DNA of 64,000 nt from Ornithodoros turicata. Its lineage: Eukaryota > Arthropoda > Arachnida > Ixodida > Argasidae. Below, piece after piece: positions 1 to 10,458 of the stretch. Location of the stretch: NCBI RefSeq assembly GCF_037126465.1, contig NW_026999297.1:310001-374000 (forward strand), written 5' to 3'. The position numbers were made by a program, and so were the translations under genes. The notes beneath the pieces were generated by a model. The model did no database searches. It saw nothing but the letters and a program-made list of their open reading frames with translations, and had not been told where the DNA came from. The number at the start of each line of letters is the position of its first letter. Within the stretch, counting starts at the first letter, position 1.

Positions 1-1310
1 TTCGTAAATATTGATCTATGTGTACTGAACATGTACATCACAACAGTACATCCCTGCATTAGGAAGCTGTGGCATCCAAGGGGCATAGGCTGGGAACAAA
101 GTTTTTTTGTGTCACACACATACAAAAGACCCTGTTTGTACCCTGCCTTTTCTTCATGTGGCGAAACTGGGTAAAAAGTAGCTATCTTTCTGCAAGCTTT
201 TATTGCATGGGATAGGCGAGTTGGGCTATGAGGTTCACACTAACTTTTTTTTAGTAGCGAGCAGCATTGATTACAAGCAGGAATATGCCACTAGGGTGCA
301 TCTATGGCTTGTTGTGATACGCGACAAAGCAGTTCTTGTTTGGATTGAGACATTTGGCGCATGTCACCATGGAAGACTGGCCTATGGCCAGTATGGAAAT
401 ATTGAGTGAAGGCTGTTCTTGTCAGGAACATCCAGTTTTTTTTACCGATTGATTTGGGGAGCTGAGGGGTGCCCTACCTTCTTCGTGTTCACTTTCCCTA
501 CACTGCATAGGGCACCTGAGAGCTCAGGGAGAAAATCAGTCAACTGCTTCGCCCCACCAAACTGATCCACGTGCCGCCTGAACAGAAGCCACGCGTTGAC
601 AGAAATCTAACTGAAGAAGTGGCAGAAAAGTTTCAGGCACCACTTCTCTAAGCGTGTCAGAATAGTTTAATATTCAATCAGTTGCTCGACAAGATGTACC
701 CCTCTCATTGTTGCATTGTATACCCTCCCGATCCCCACCCGTTTGACTGTGACATGGGCTTTGTCGGCAGCACTCCACTTCATCAGTCAGTGCAATGAAA
801 GCGTAAGACAAAGCCAGCTGAACTGTCAACCCACTCTTGTTTCCACTGTGTAGTCAAAAGAACCATTTTGCGCAGTTCCTGTTCAGACTCGAGGTTCAAG
901 TTTCTCATCCTGTTTACCCTTATAGTTCCGCAAGCCTCAATTCAAATTTCCTTCAACGCTCGAATCAATTCTACGGAGCAGAACCAGTTCTCTAAGATAA
1001 CTTTGTAATTGGAATGCCTTGGAAGATTTAAGGCCATTACGGTATTCCCGCCGAAGCCTAGTCCTACATCGTGTGTAGGCTTCAAAGTATGTGCTCCAGT
1101 GTATAGTCAGAAGTTATAGAGAATGCTGAACACACCAGCGCGAACCAAGACCTTGAAGCCCCACTTGTGTGGCTCATTTTTTTATGTACTGGTGCAGCAC
1201 GGAGGGTCCTTCGAAAGGGGCCATCTGACCATCTTCTGGACTTGCAGACGGGCAATTCTTGCATCCACAAATGGTCTCAGCTTGAGGAGAGAATCATGGC
1301 CGTCGCACCC
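1..1310. other. Left flank, no recognised gene
   Basis: I see no gene, RNA or repeat that I recognise here. Only short reading frames occur, the longest being 68 codons at 203-409 on the plus strand. None has a recognisable motif, and no convincing splice-bounded exon stands out. Confidence 0.5.
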
Positions 1311-1320
1311 TCAAGACAGT

Positions 1321-1417
1321 AAAAGTGCTAAAAGGGACAAACACAGACGGCACAACATAGAGCACTACAGTAGAGCTGTAAGTTGTGTCGTCTGTGTTTG
1401 TCTCTTTTAGCGCTTTT
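1321..1417. repeat. Short foldback (MITE-like hairpin)
   Basis: Arms 1321-1356 and 1382-1417 are reverse complements over 36 positions with three mismatches, separated by a 25-bp loop. The arms share the core GACAAACACAGACG. The compact hairpin resembles a miniature foldback element. No clear target duplication is visible, so the superfamily is unknown. Confidence 0.6.
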
Positions 1418-1570
1418 ATCGTCAAGGAAATGTACCAACAAGCCCAAATGGATGTTTCTGGTGCACCCACAAGGAATCATGAGGTAGAAAAATGGAGGTA
1501 GCGTCTCGCGCAGCTTGAAGCGGTTTCTCAACATCGTTGCAGAATTGCAGTCAGCTGTTCCGGTACTGAC

Positions 1571-2781
1571 TGGACCCATGACTCGTACAGGCATCATAAT
1601 ACACAGATGGTGAAATCACAGCAAAAACAAAACTTTTGTTCTCGAGTCCTCAGACGTGAGAGGGATCGTACTTTAACATGCTGCCCCTCAAGTACTCAAC
1701 AGGAGTATCTATATCTGCAGGAGGGTCCTGTAAAGAAGCCCTCCTCCCAGTTCTTAAAGTAGCACAGAAGTCATTTTTAACACCCAGTTTTCTTCCCATA
1801 AAACTGTTAAGCAGGCCAGTAGTATGCACCATGCGAAGTAATTTACACCACAGAGTCATAATTATCGCAGAAATTGAATTTAAAATACGCCACAAAAAGC
1901 GACCGTGCGCAACGGTGGTGAAAAGCAGTACCAGCCTGTCATCTGCCTGGAACCTCGCGCTGACGCTATAAGGAAAACGCTAGCTGATTGGCCTAGAGAA
2001 ATGTCTGCTACTCCGCTGTCGTCTGCTACTCGGCTGTTCGGGGTTCTGATAAAGCCTTTCTCCTTGCTCGGTAATGCTTCGGCCGCCCCTTCTATCCCCA
2101 ATTCTCCGGGAAAACTGGCAAAACAGGTTTACGGCAGCAAAGGGACAAGGCGCTGACCCCCACTGACCGGCAAACCAGAACGAGTCTCCTTATGCCGTCA
2201 TCGGTGACGTGCCATCATACCTCCTCATCCTCGTTATAGCTGGAGTGGCGAGTTAAGGGTGAAGGCGCGGAGCTATGTTTATGTGAGTTTTTTTCTGAGA
2301 AACAAATTGCACGCATCAAAATCTTTCGCACTATTCGGTATAATGACACACACACTTTCATCAGATGTCTTAATCTGAAATTTTTTTGGATGGCCCTCTG
2401 TACTCCTTCAATTGATGCCAAACCGAACTTGGTATGTCTTTCTTGAACTTGCGATGACCCTCTGGTTTGAGTTTTGGAACCCTGCTTGACCCTCTTTGAG
2501 TGTCGAATAGTTCCTCTTCCCGTGACTCCTCTGGGACAAGGGCTCTGTGCGGGGGGCCCAGGGCTATCCGAAAGGTCCTCTTCAGTGTTGGAATTTCCTT
2601 CGCCCGGAGACTTGATGGTTCAGGTCGCGGTGGTTCAGCGAAATATCCCCATCTCTTTGCAGCATGTTAAAGTATGATCCCTGTAACGCCTGAGGACTCA
2701 AGGACAAAAGTTTTGGATTAGTTTTTTTGCAGCAATATCGCCAGCTAATCATTATGATTCCTGTAGGAGTGATGGGCCCAG
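1571..2781. repeat. Diverged inverted duplication, arms 1571-1685 and 2659-2781
   Basis: The right arm read on the minus strand matches the left arm read on the plus strand, with conserved blocks such as TACTTTAACATGCTGC and GAGTCCTCAG. Identity is visibly lower than in the other inverted repeats and small indels are present, so the duplication is old. Translated minus-strand words (GSYFNML, PTGIIM) recur as RGIVL-type remnants in the left arm, so the ancestral unit may have been coding. The 0.97 kb between the arms contains an 83-codon plus-strand frame at 1905-2156 without a recognised motif. Confidence 0.45.
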
Positions 2782-2798
2782 AAAGGGAATGACCTTTC

Positions 2799-3188
2799 AT
2801 GTTGGAGAAAAGAAGAGCATCTTTTTATCATGATGTAAGAGGGCCAGAGAAGACAAGTGTGTGCACAAAAAATGCCACTCCATGTTCATCTGTCAATGTT
2901 TCTTGTGTAGAAACGAATGTGAGTGTGTCCACTGTGTTTAGCATAAGTGACCAGACATCTCAATTTAGGTGGACAGGTCCTGCTTTAGAGTGGTGTTTTG
3001 TCCTGGTTTGGTTGCAGGCAACATTGAATAGATTTGGCTAAACACCAGAAGCCGTCTTCTCCTGGATTGAATCTTTGTGCAATGTAGCCAATGAAAGTGA
3101 CTGCTATCAACGTGCTGTCTATTGTGCCATTCCTACTGACAAAGTTTCCTCAAAACCAAAGATTGCCTGTGCAGGCGTAACTATTTGA
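2799..3188 (+). pseudogene. Possible decayed coding stretch, unknown product
   Basis: An 80-codon frame from an ATG at 2799 stops at TAA 3039-3041. The same frame then stays open for 48 more codons to TGA 3186-3188, so only one stop interrupts about 128 codons. The translation is rich in Cys, Ser and Thr (for example CTKNATPCSSVNVSC, then SWIESLCNVANESDCYQR), which looks like a secreted or ectodomain-type sequence with possible N-glycosylation sites. I do not recognise the family. It could be a pseudogene, a readthrough artefact, or exons joined by chance. Confidence 0.22.
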
Positions 3189-3189
3189 G

Positions 3190-3620
3190 CTGCCTCGGTG
3201 GGAGCTTGGTCTACATTTAATGATCATTACCAATCATACCCAAATGGTCCAGGAATGAGTTTCCCTCCTTATTAGCAATTGTGATGATGCAACAAAAGTA
3301 ATATATTCTAGTCAATGTAGCGCACATGCACGACTGGTGGTAAATAAAATACAAAACAAAAATAACAATATAGCGGTAAAAATAAAAATTATAATTATGG
3401 ATGTACGTAACCATTACGCTTGCGTCATTACTGTTTTATCTATGAAATAAAAAGTTTGGTTCATCAAGCAACTGCACCCTTCAGTCCCCATCCACCTGGA
3501 TGTCCCCACTGGGTCAGCAGAACAAGGTCACTTTACTTTTAACATGGTATATCTCTGGCTGCGATTATATGCAATTTTGCCTCAAGTGCAAAAGGTGCTA
3601 CACTGACATGAGAGAACTGA
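3190..3620. other. AT-rich stretch without features
   Basis: AT-rich DNA with short A and T tracts around 3340-3400. I see no gene or structured repeat in it. Confidence 0.4.
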
Positions 3621-3688
3621 TGTTATGAGGCTGGAACAACATAGAAAGGACAAATACATACAAAGCCTCAAATTGCCTAAGAAAGTAA

Positions 3689-3726
3689 CGACAAGGACAG
3701 GCACTGATCAGTGCCTGTCCTTGTCG
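3689..3726. repeat. Perfect 38-bp palindrome
   Basis: The 38 bases are an exact reverse-complement palindrome with no spacer, centred on the TGATCA around 3707/3708. The half-site contains ACAAGGACAGGCACTGA. It joins directly to the SINE-like sequence that follows and may be the tip of a foldback. Confidence 0.7.
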
Positions 3727-3815
3727 ACTTTATCCTTCGTAATCCAGAAGATGTGGGTTCGAGTCCTACAGCTGGCTAACCTTTTCAGTGACTTTCATCT
3801 TTCATTTACACTGAC
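3727..3815 (+). repeat. SINE-like fragment with RNA polymerase III B-box
   Basis: GGGTTCGAGTCC at about 3752 fits the tRNA-type B-box. It is followed by a CAGCTGGCTAACC segment and then T-rich sequence, as in tRNA-derived SINEs. No A-box lies at the expected distance because the upstream side is replaced by the palindrome, so this is a truncated copy at best. Confidence 0.3.
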
Positions 3816-4600
3816 AATTTGTGCTTCAGAAGCAAGACAATTTTCTTATCCTTCGTCAAACTCGAATGCAAATAAAGACGCATGTATTCTACTACTGTAC
3901 TCCGATATACTCTGAGACAATGGCATAGAGTACTGTTATCGTCTCTGAGAGTTACAAGAACGTGCCATAACTTATGTCGCCCTGTCTGTGCACCAAACGA
4001 CTGCAACCAACTCCCACTACTAGATTGCACTCTTGACGCTTGTGTTGTGGACCAAGATTCCAGGTGCTCTCCATGCCGTGGCTATCGACCTCACACGTGG
4101 GACGATACCGGTTCCCCCTCTTGCGTACCTCAAACGTGACGTTCAACGATCTCAATCTAAACTGCTTCACAAGTAAGTAACGTACTAATACGTTTTGAAT
4201 ACACAGCGAGTTTTTTTTACGATGACGCAAAGGTGATACTGAAAGAACCTAAGGAGCGAAAAGAATACTGTATGGAGTTCACTTCATTGGCACTTGCGCA
4301 ACCTCAAAACAGCAACTCATCGCCTCCAAACCAGTCGGAGGTGCCAAAACGGCAATGTTTCAACACAGTTACCACAAAGCGCGACTCACAAACGCACTTC
4401 ATGTTTAACTGTTAGTCTAGTTGAAACTCCGAAAGCGAAACCCCACGTATTTGCAAAGTAGGAAGGCAAAATTTCATTTGCAAAGCGCTTTCACGGCTAG
4501 GCCTACTCTCTTCGACGTTACATGCTGATGCAGTAACTACACCTTCAGGAAGCTTGTATACGCACACAATCAACACACACGTTTCACTAAAAGTCATATG
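3816..4600. other. Unassigned sequence left of the 4.6-kb exon
   Basis: If the exon at 4608-4692 is real, this is its first intron and perhaps later exons. Minus-strand frames of 92 codons (3952-4230) and 61 codons (4412-4597) exist but lack recognisable domains. I could not find a convincing acceptor. Confidence 0.25.
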
Positions 4601-4607
4601 ATCTCAC

Positions 4608-4692
4608 CGGGCTGCTTCAAAACTTGGCGATCTTTTTGTTTGTCCAGATTTAAAGGCACCCGAGATCTCTCCACAACAGCGGCAGCAGCCAT
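4608..4692 (-). CDS. Probable first coding exon, unknown protein
   Basis: On the minus strand an ATG at 4692 sits in GC-rich sequence (AAAATGGCTGC, a YY1-like start region). It opens 28 codons beginning MAAAAVVERSR and continuing VPLNLDKQK, with no stop before a consensus donor CCCG|GTGAGA (GT at 4607-4606). The exon is 85 nt and ends in phase 1. Upstream (4780-4890) are an E-box, a GGCGCC E2F-like site and an NRF1-like palindrome, which fits a housekeeping promoter. I do not recognise the protein and did not find exon 2. Chance occurrence is possible. Confidence 0.35.
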
Positions 4693-4779
4693 TTTGAAAA
4701 TAAACTACTCTCGAACTACCCGCAGTACCCGTCAGTGGAGTGCAGCTGTAGCTTCCACAGTTTCGCCACGAAAACCACC

Positions 4780-4900
4780 GCCCCTCTTAACCACGTGATC
4801 ATCCGTAACGAATCACGACAAAATAGCCGGAAAACGGCGCCAAAAAGCGCGCGCTGGCTGATCGAACTGCGCATGTGCACTGCGTGCCCTCTCCGTACCC
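4780..4900. promoter_or_regulatory. GC-rich promoter-like segment
   Basis: Contains CACGTG at 4792-4797, GGCGCCAAAA (E2F-like) near 4838 and TGCGCATGTGCA at 4868-4879, one base from the NRF1 consensus palindrome. It lies 90-190 bp upstream of the candidate minus-strand exon. Function is inferred only from motifs. Confidence 0.3.
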
Positions 4901-5690
4901 TCTCACTCGAATTCTCTCCCCCCACCCCCACCCGGTTCCGAGCGCTTCGCAGCCCATCTGCTAATATTATCGGGAAGCAGAAAATGAAAATCCAGAAGAC
5001 GAAGGAATTCACGTGTACAAATTTATTGACACGGTAAACATATAAACAAGAAGCAACGTTTGAATGCAAGTAAACCTACACGATTATTACAGAATAAATA
5101 AAGAATAAATAGTGACGAGCAACAGAAAGCGTGACTATCATATTATACAATCATCAAGGGAACCTATTCTGTTTGGAGAAAGTAGATATTACTATACACA
5201 TATAATAGCACGTGATGAGTCGCAGAAGCCATCCGCTTTATCCCAGCACAACTGTAGAATCTTCAGGTGACAGGGGCCACATGTTCGCGGATCGCAGGGC
5301 CACGAACAGGTGTCGGTGTCCGAATGAAAAGAAAAAGAACCTCTTAATGATATGGTAAACCCGAGCACAGGCAACGTTAGTATTCTGTATACGCTATGTA
5401 AGACATGCTATCGTTACGCGCCTAATGTCGACTAATGACAAAATTCGAAGAGCCGTGCGTACGCGATGCACGCTGTTTTCCTTTACATGCACACCAGTGT
5501 ATTAAACATCGGACACATTCAAATAGCGGAACAAAACGCGACAAGTAACGCCACGCAGAATCATAAACCAGATCATGACTGTTAACCGGCAGAAAGTGAT
5601 GTAATACGGGACAAGGCGTACCTCCATGTACACAGTTAGGCGACAGTATTAAACGTCTGATCACTGACATGCATCATACGTTTGTCTGCT
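4901..5690. other. Possible body of a minus-strand transcription unit
   Basis: An AATAAA on the minus strand near 5019-5024 could terminate a transcript starting from the exon at 5694-5716. Between them I see only short frames without recognised motifs (such as minus 5192-5374 and 5422-5670). I could not build a spliced model. Confidence 0.2.
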
Positions 5691-5693
5691 TAC

Positions 5694-5716
5694 CTTTCAT
5701 TCAGGCGTTCGACCAT
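5694..5716 (-). CDS. Candidate first coding exon on minus strand
   Basis: ATG at 5716 opens MVERLNE and runs into a strong donor GAAAG|GTAAGC (GT at 5693-5692), giving a 23-nt coding part in phase 2. GC-rich 5' sequence continues to about 5830. An alternative ATG a few bases upstream meets a stop. The product is unknown. The exon is too short for homology, so this rests on the donor and the adjoining promoter. Confidence 0.22.
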
Positions 5717-5834
5717 AGCTCGAACATCTTCGAAATCCACGAAACGAAATCACCGTCTGCCTACATAGACGCCAGCTACACAACGGTCAGACGGGTCGGC
5801 GCCTCGGAGAAACGAACGCGGGCGAATCCACCGG

Positions 5835-5960
5835 TTAAATGAGCCTCAGCCAATCATGATCGAGAAAGGTCACGTGGGGGACCGGAGCCAATGGAAAGTA
5901 AATAGCCGGAATTTGGCGGGAAATGCCAACGGCGACACTATTGTCGCGGCGGCGAAACTC
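5835..5960. promoter_or_regulatory. Putative bidirectional promoter (CCAAT, E-box, E2F)
   Basis: Shows GCCAAT at 5849-5854 and 5887-5892, CACGTG at 5871-5876 and a full TTTGGCGGGAAA at 5912-5923, the classic E2F consensus. Minus-strand exon sequence lies to its left. GC-rich sequence with splice-donor-like GGCAAG|GTATAT and CAACAG|GTAGTG lies to its right (6035-6060). The combination is typical of S-phase or housekeeping promoters. The rightward transcript would run straight into the first TIR element and the satellite. Confidence 0.35.
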
Positions 5961-6078
5961 GCTTACTGTGCCTCCTCTGGTACCCGTCCTCTCCGCGTTT
6001 TTTGTGCTGTGGTGCTGACCAAGACCGCCAGGGGCAAGGTATATCTCAACAGGTAGTGCAACTCCCATAGGCCCCTGT

Positions 6079-6086
6079 GTCTTCAG
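6079..6086. repeat. Target-site octamer a, GTCTTCAG (left of copy 1)
   Basis: This octamer does not recur on the right side of copy 1. Its match, in reverse complement, is the left flank of copy 2 at 8367-8374. Confidence 0.85.
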
Positions 6087-8044
6087 CACGGAGGAGAAGT
6101 AAGGAGAACGAACTCTGCCGAACCGCCCTTGAGAAAGCGTGGTCTCGATTCCTCGAGTCTAATTGTGGCCGCGGCGCGGCGCTCGCGCTCCGTCAGGTAC
6201 TTGCTCCTCTGAAATAAGGTTGCTGTAATGCACTCTTTCAGATGTACTTGTGTGTCCAGTGGAAGCAGAAAAAAATATTTTGATAAGTAAACACGCTTAT
6301 CGTGTATCAAGGAACGATCTCCCCGTGAATTTTTCGCCTACAGTTTTTGTTAGTGCAAAGCGAGAAGCTTTTATTTAGAACGCGGGGAAGCCGCCGTGAA
6401 GGGGGCTCCGCGTTGGCTGGACGGCTTGAATGTCTCCGTAAGCGTGGTGCTCTCGCAGTCAAGAAGCTATTTTCTTTTTTCTTTTTTTATTTGCGATAAA
6501 ACACGACACCCGAAGAAGCACAAAGGTTGTTATCCGACATCAGACAGGATGGTACGCGTATTTACATCACCGCCAACGCACGACCACGAGATGTACATTG
6601 ATAATGGTTTGCATTGATCAGTATTAGTTCCCGGGAACACCTCGCAGTGTAGGGTAATGATGTCATTGGGCTGGTTAATCCGCATTTGCATTCTAGCTGT
6701 TGCACGAGAGCTTTGTCGCGTATGCACAACGCTTTGGGAAACAGGAGCCTTGTCGTAATTGTGATGCATCCGCGCTGGGATAGAGAGTTACATATTTCGC
6801 ATGCCACCATACACGAATTTAATACCAAGGTACCAGAACGCACTTCTGTCGCAGGTTTTGCACACGCGCGGTACAGGATTCAGTGCATGCACTTCCTGTT
6901 CCTCGAAGACGATTTTCATCTTCGTGTACCTTGGGGGGGGGGGGGGGGTCAATCCCATATCTACTGGAATTAGGGCTTTTTAGCTTTTCTGGCAGGTATA
7001 TATTGGTGGTGTTGCAGTATTGTTCCTTTTTTTTGGTGGTGGTGGTAAAATATCCGGTGCAACGCTTTGAGCAGCATGCTTGTACAGAAGTAACTTGAAA
7101 CTGAGCACCAAAGCGATAGTGTATAATGTAGAAGTAATGTGTTGTTCAAGATTTCAGTGTTCGTCAACATAAATTAGAGACTAGATCCCGACTTTATTTT
7201 GCAGTTCCCAAAAGCGAGCGATTGGCATGCATGACAAGATATAAGAAACTAAGTGCTATATAGAACCTTCGGAACCGCACCTTGTCCCATCATCAGAGCG
7301 TCCCGCCCCTCCTTGCACTCACACACACAAAGGTCCCTTAACTGCTTGACACGTACGGAGATAAAACTTTCTCAGTCCCACCTTATGCAACGATCCACAT
7401 AACGCGCGATTCCGGAAAGATCGCATCCGGCGACTTTCGATTACACAGCTTCTAACTTTCTTTCTTCCCTCCTGACTTTCTTTCCTTCATACCACTCAAA
7501 TGTGGCTTTTCGGAACAACGTTTGCTTCCTTTCGGGTATGTTAGCGTGTTAGCGTAGCGGTCAAAGTACGCGCGCACCACAGAGAGAAGGGCAGATACCC
7601 GAGACGGCCGGGGAGAAGCGACAGAAGATTCCGTCGGACGCATTCGACAACACCTTTAACAATGTCAGACGTTTGTCTTACGTATTAAAGTTGCGTTTTT
7701 TTTTTCTTATTTCCGATTCCATTTTTATCGGACAGGTAGCTTCCATCTATGAGACAAAAACGAGGTAGCAGAAACCGAAAAAAAAGAAAAGAAAAAATAA
7801 TTGTAGCTGACCAGAAAATATTAACTCGTTACTGCAGACACCATTGTTTATGCTTATCAAACAAACATTCGTTTTGAACGCTTTTTAGTGGAGTATTCGA
7901 GCACAAACGGCGCATTGTCGTGCAGGCGATTTCGCGGAGCTAGTACCGGAGGGAACGCGAGCGCCGCGCCGCGGCCAACAATTGACTCGATAAATTGGGA
8001 CGTCGTTTTTCAGCGGAGTTCGGTCTCCTTACTTCTCCTCCGTG
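6087..8044 (+). mobile_element. 1.95-kb TIR element, copy 1
   Basis: This 1958-bp element has terminal inverted repeats of about 35 bp that begin CACGGAGGAGAAGTAAGGAG and carry three mismatches. Each copy is flanked by 8-bp octamers. It encodes no transposase: frames are at most about 100 codons and carry no DDE, THAP or BED motif, so it is non-autonomous. It contains a 16-bp G tract at about 6933. An 8-bp duplication with CA-starting ends fits the P or hAT superfamilies. I cannot choose between them, though the target octamers do not follow the usual hAT nTnnnnAn pattern. It is almost identical to copy 2 and has mismatched flanks. Confidence 0.88.
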
Positions 8045-8374
8045 GGTGCAATACATTGGATGCCACCCCTGTGCTGGAGCCCGCTGGTATTTCAACAATA
8101 CAGTCACAACATCAACAGCGTTAGTTACGCATTTACAATTAATAAATCGTGGAAGTCAAAATAGAAAATTCCGTTAAAGATTTTAGCATTAAAGTCGTGA
8201 ATTCACCATTCTTTTTACTTGACGAAGTACGCTCGCAGGTGCACATCGAACAGAAATCTTCGCAAGAGATGCCGTGGATGACTGCGTAAACGACGACAAC
8301 GACGGTGTGACGAGCCGTCCAGACCTCCGGCGGCGGCGCTTCGGCGCGGCGGCGCACACCTCTATTCTGAAGAC
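8045..8374 (-). other. 330-bp inverted spacer between copies 1 and 2
   Basis: The spacer holds octamer b GGTGCAAT (8045-8052), 21 bp of the right end of the CACAGGGGTG element (8053-8073), its CTGGAGCC duplication (8074-8081), 243 bp of the satellite (8074-8316) and 50 bp of GC-rich left host flank ending in octamer a' CTGAAGAC (8367-8374). Read in reverse it joins seamlessly to the left flank of copy 1, so it appears to have been flipped by exchange between the two inverted copies. Confidence 0.8.
8074..8316 (-). repeat. Satellite block 1 (one unit)
   Basis: A single, nearly complete 256-bp unit in minus orientation, of the type I variety (carrying AATGGTGAATTC and GACTTCCACGA when read on the reverse strand). 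After un-flipping the spacer it is the first unit of the array and begins GGCTCGTCAC directly after host sequence GGTCTGGAC. Confidence 0.85.
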
Positions 8375-10329
8375 CACGGAGGAGAAGTAAGGAGACCGAA
8401 CTCCGCTGAAAAACGACGTCCCAATTTATCGAGTCAATTGTTGGCCGCGGCGCGGCGCTCGCGTTCCCTCCGGTACTAGCTCCGCGAAATCGCCTGCACG
8501 ACAATGCGCCGTTTGTGCTCGAATACTCCACTAAAAAGCGTTCAAAACGAATGTTTGTTTGATAAGCATAAACAATGGTGTCTGCAGTAACGAGTTAATA
8601 TTTTCTGGTCAGCTACAATTATTTTTTCTTTTCTTTTTTTTCGGTTTCTGCTACCTCGTTTTTGTCTCATAGATGGAAGCTACCTGTCCGATAAAAATGG
8701 AATCGGAAATAAGAAGAAAAAAAACGCAACTTTAATACGTAAGACAAACGTCTGACATTGTTAAAGGTGTTGTCGAATGCGTCCGACGGAATCTTCTGTC
8801 GCTTCTCCCCGGCCGTCTCGGGTATCTGCCCTTCGCTCTGTGGTGCGCGCGTACTTTGACCGCTACGCTAACACGCTAACATACCCGAAAGGAAGCAAAC
8901 GTTGTTCCGAAAAGCCACATTTGAGTGGTATGAAGGAAAGAAAGTCAGGAGGGAAGAAAGAAAGTTAGAAGCTGTGTAATCGAAAGTCGCCGGATGCGAT
9001 CTTTCCGGAATCGCGCGTTATGTGGATCGTTGCATAAGGTGGGACTGAGAAAGTTTTATCTCCGTACGTGTCAAGCAGTTAAGGGACCTTTGTGTGTGTG
9101 AGTGCAAGGAGGGGCGGGACGCTCTGATGATGGGACAAGGTGCGGTTCCGAAGGTTCTATATAGCACTTAGTTTCTTATATCTTGTCATGCATGCCAATC
9201 GCTCGCTTTTGGGAACTGCAAAATAAAGTCGGGATCTAGTCTCTAATTTATGTTGACGAACACTGAAATCTTGAACAACACATTACTTCTACATTATACA
9301 CTATCGCTTTGGTGCTCAGTTTCAAGTTACTTCTGTACAAGCATGCTGCTCAAAGCGTTGCACCGGATATTTTACCACCACCACCAAAAAAAAGGAACAA
9401 TACTGCAACACCACCAATATATACCTGCCAGAAAAGCTAAAAAGCCCTAATTCCAGTAGATATGGGATTGACCCCCCCCCCCCAAGGTACACGAAGATGA
9501 AAATCGTCTTCGAGGAACAGGAAGTGCATGCACTGAATCCTGTACCGCGCGTGTGCAAAACCTGCGACAGAAGTGCGTTCTGGTACCTTGGTATTAAATT
9601 CGTGTATGGTGGCATGCGAAATATGTAACTCTCTATCCCAGCGCGGATGCATCACAATTACGACAAGGCTCCTGTTTCCCAAAGCGTTGTGCATACGCGA
9701 CAAAGCTCTCGTGCAACAGCTAGAATGCAAATGCGGATTAACCAGCCCAATGACATCATTACCCTACACTGCGAGGTGTTCCCGGGAACTAATACTGATC
9801 AATGCAAACCATTATCAATGTACATCTCGTGGTCGTGCGTTGGCGGTGATGTAAATACGCGTACCATCCTGTCTGATGTCGGATAACAACCTTTGTGCTT
9901 CTTCGGGTGTCGTGTTTTATCGCAAATAAAAAAAGAAAAAAGAAAATAGCTTCTTGACTGCGAGAGCACCACGCTTACGGAGACATTCAAGCCGTCCAGC
10001 CAACGCGGAGCCCCCTTCACGGCGGCTTCCCCGCGTTCTAAATAAAAGCTTCTCGCTTTGCACTAACAAAAACTGTAGGCGAAAAATTCACGGGGAGATC
10101 GTTCCTTGATACACGATAAGCGTGTTTACTTATCAAAATATTTTTTTCTGCTTCCACTGGACACACAAGTACATCTGAAAGAGTGCATTACAGCAACCTT
10201 ATTTCAGAGGAGCAAGTACCTGACGGAGCGCGAGCGCCGCGCCGCGGCCACAATTAGACTCGAGGAATCGAGACCACGCTTTCTCAAGGGCGGTTCGGCA
10301 GAGTTCGTTCTCCTTACTTCTCCTCCGTG
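8375..10329 (-). mobile_element. 1.95-kb TIR element, copy 2
   Basis: This 1955-bp copy is inverted relative to copy 1. It differs from copy 1 at about three places that I could find (homopolymer lengths and one AGA/GCG-type change near 8837), while copy 3 differs from both at more than a dozen sites. Left flank CTGAAGAC and right flank GTGCTAGC do not match. The C tract is 12 bp (16 in copy 1, 13 in copy 3). With copy 1 it forms a 4.2-kb imperfect palindrome. Confidence 0.88.
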
Positions 10330-10337
10330 GTGCTAGC

Positions 10338-10458
10338 GTAATTTGTCGGCCCGGGCTCGGCCCGGCCCGGAGCACACAGCCAATAACAAGCCCGGCCCGG
10401 CCGGCGGGCCGGGTCGGGCACGGGACGGGCCGGGGGCCCGGGCCCGTGCAGGGGTCTA
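10338..10458 (-). mobile_element. hAT element, detached left part
   Basis: A 121-bp GC-rich segment with subterminal CCCGGCCCGG-type repeats, ending on the reverse strand with TAGACCCCTGCACGGGCC. Directly outside is CACTGGGT (10459-10466), the reverse complement of ACCCAGTG. The matching end and matching octamer lie 10.5 kb away at 20925-20933. The TAGA start, 8-bp duplication and clustered subterminal motifs are typical of Ac-like hAT elements. Confidence 0.8.

Noticed and set aside
3745..3775. tRNA gene
   Set aside because: A B-box is present but there is no A-box and no cloverleaf.
6087..10329. Pair of 1.95-kb copies as LTRs or as one giant foldback transposon
   Set aside because: Each copy has its own terminal inverted repeats and octamers, and a third solitary copy exists, so the unit is the 1.95-kb element.
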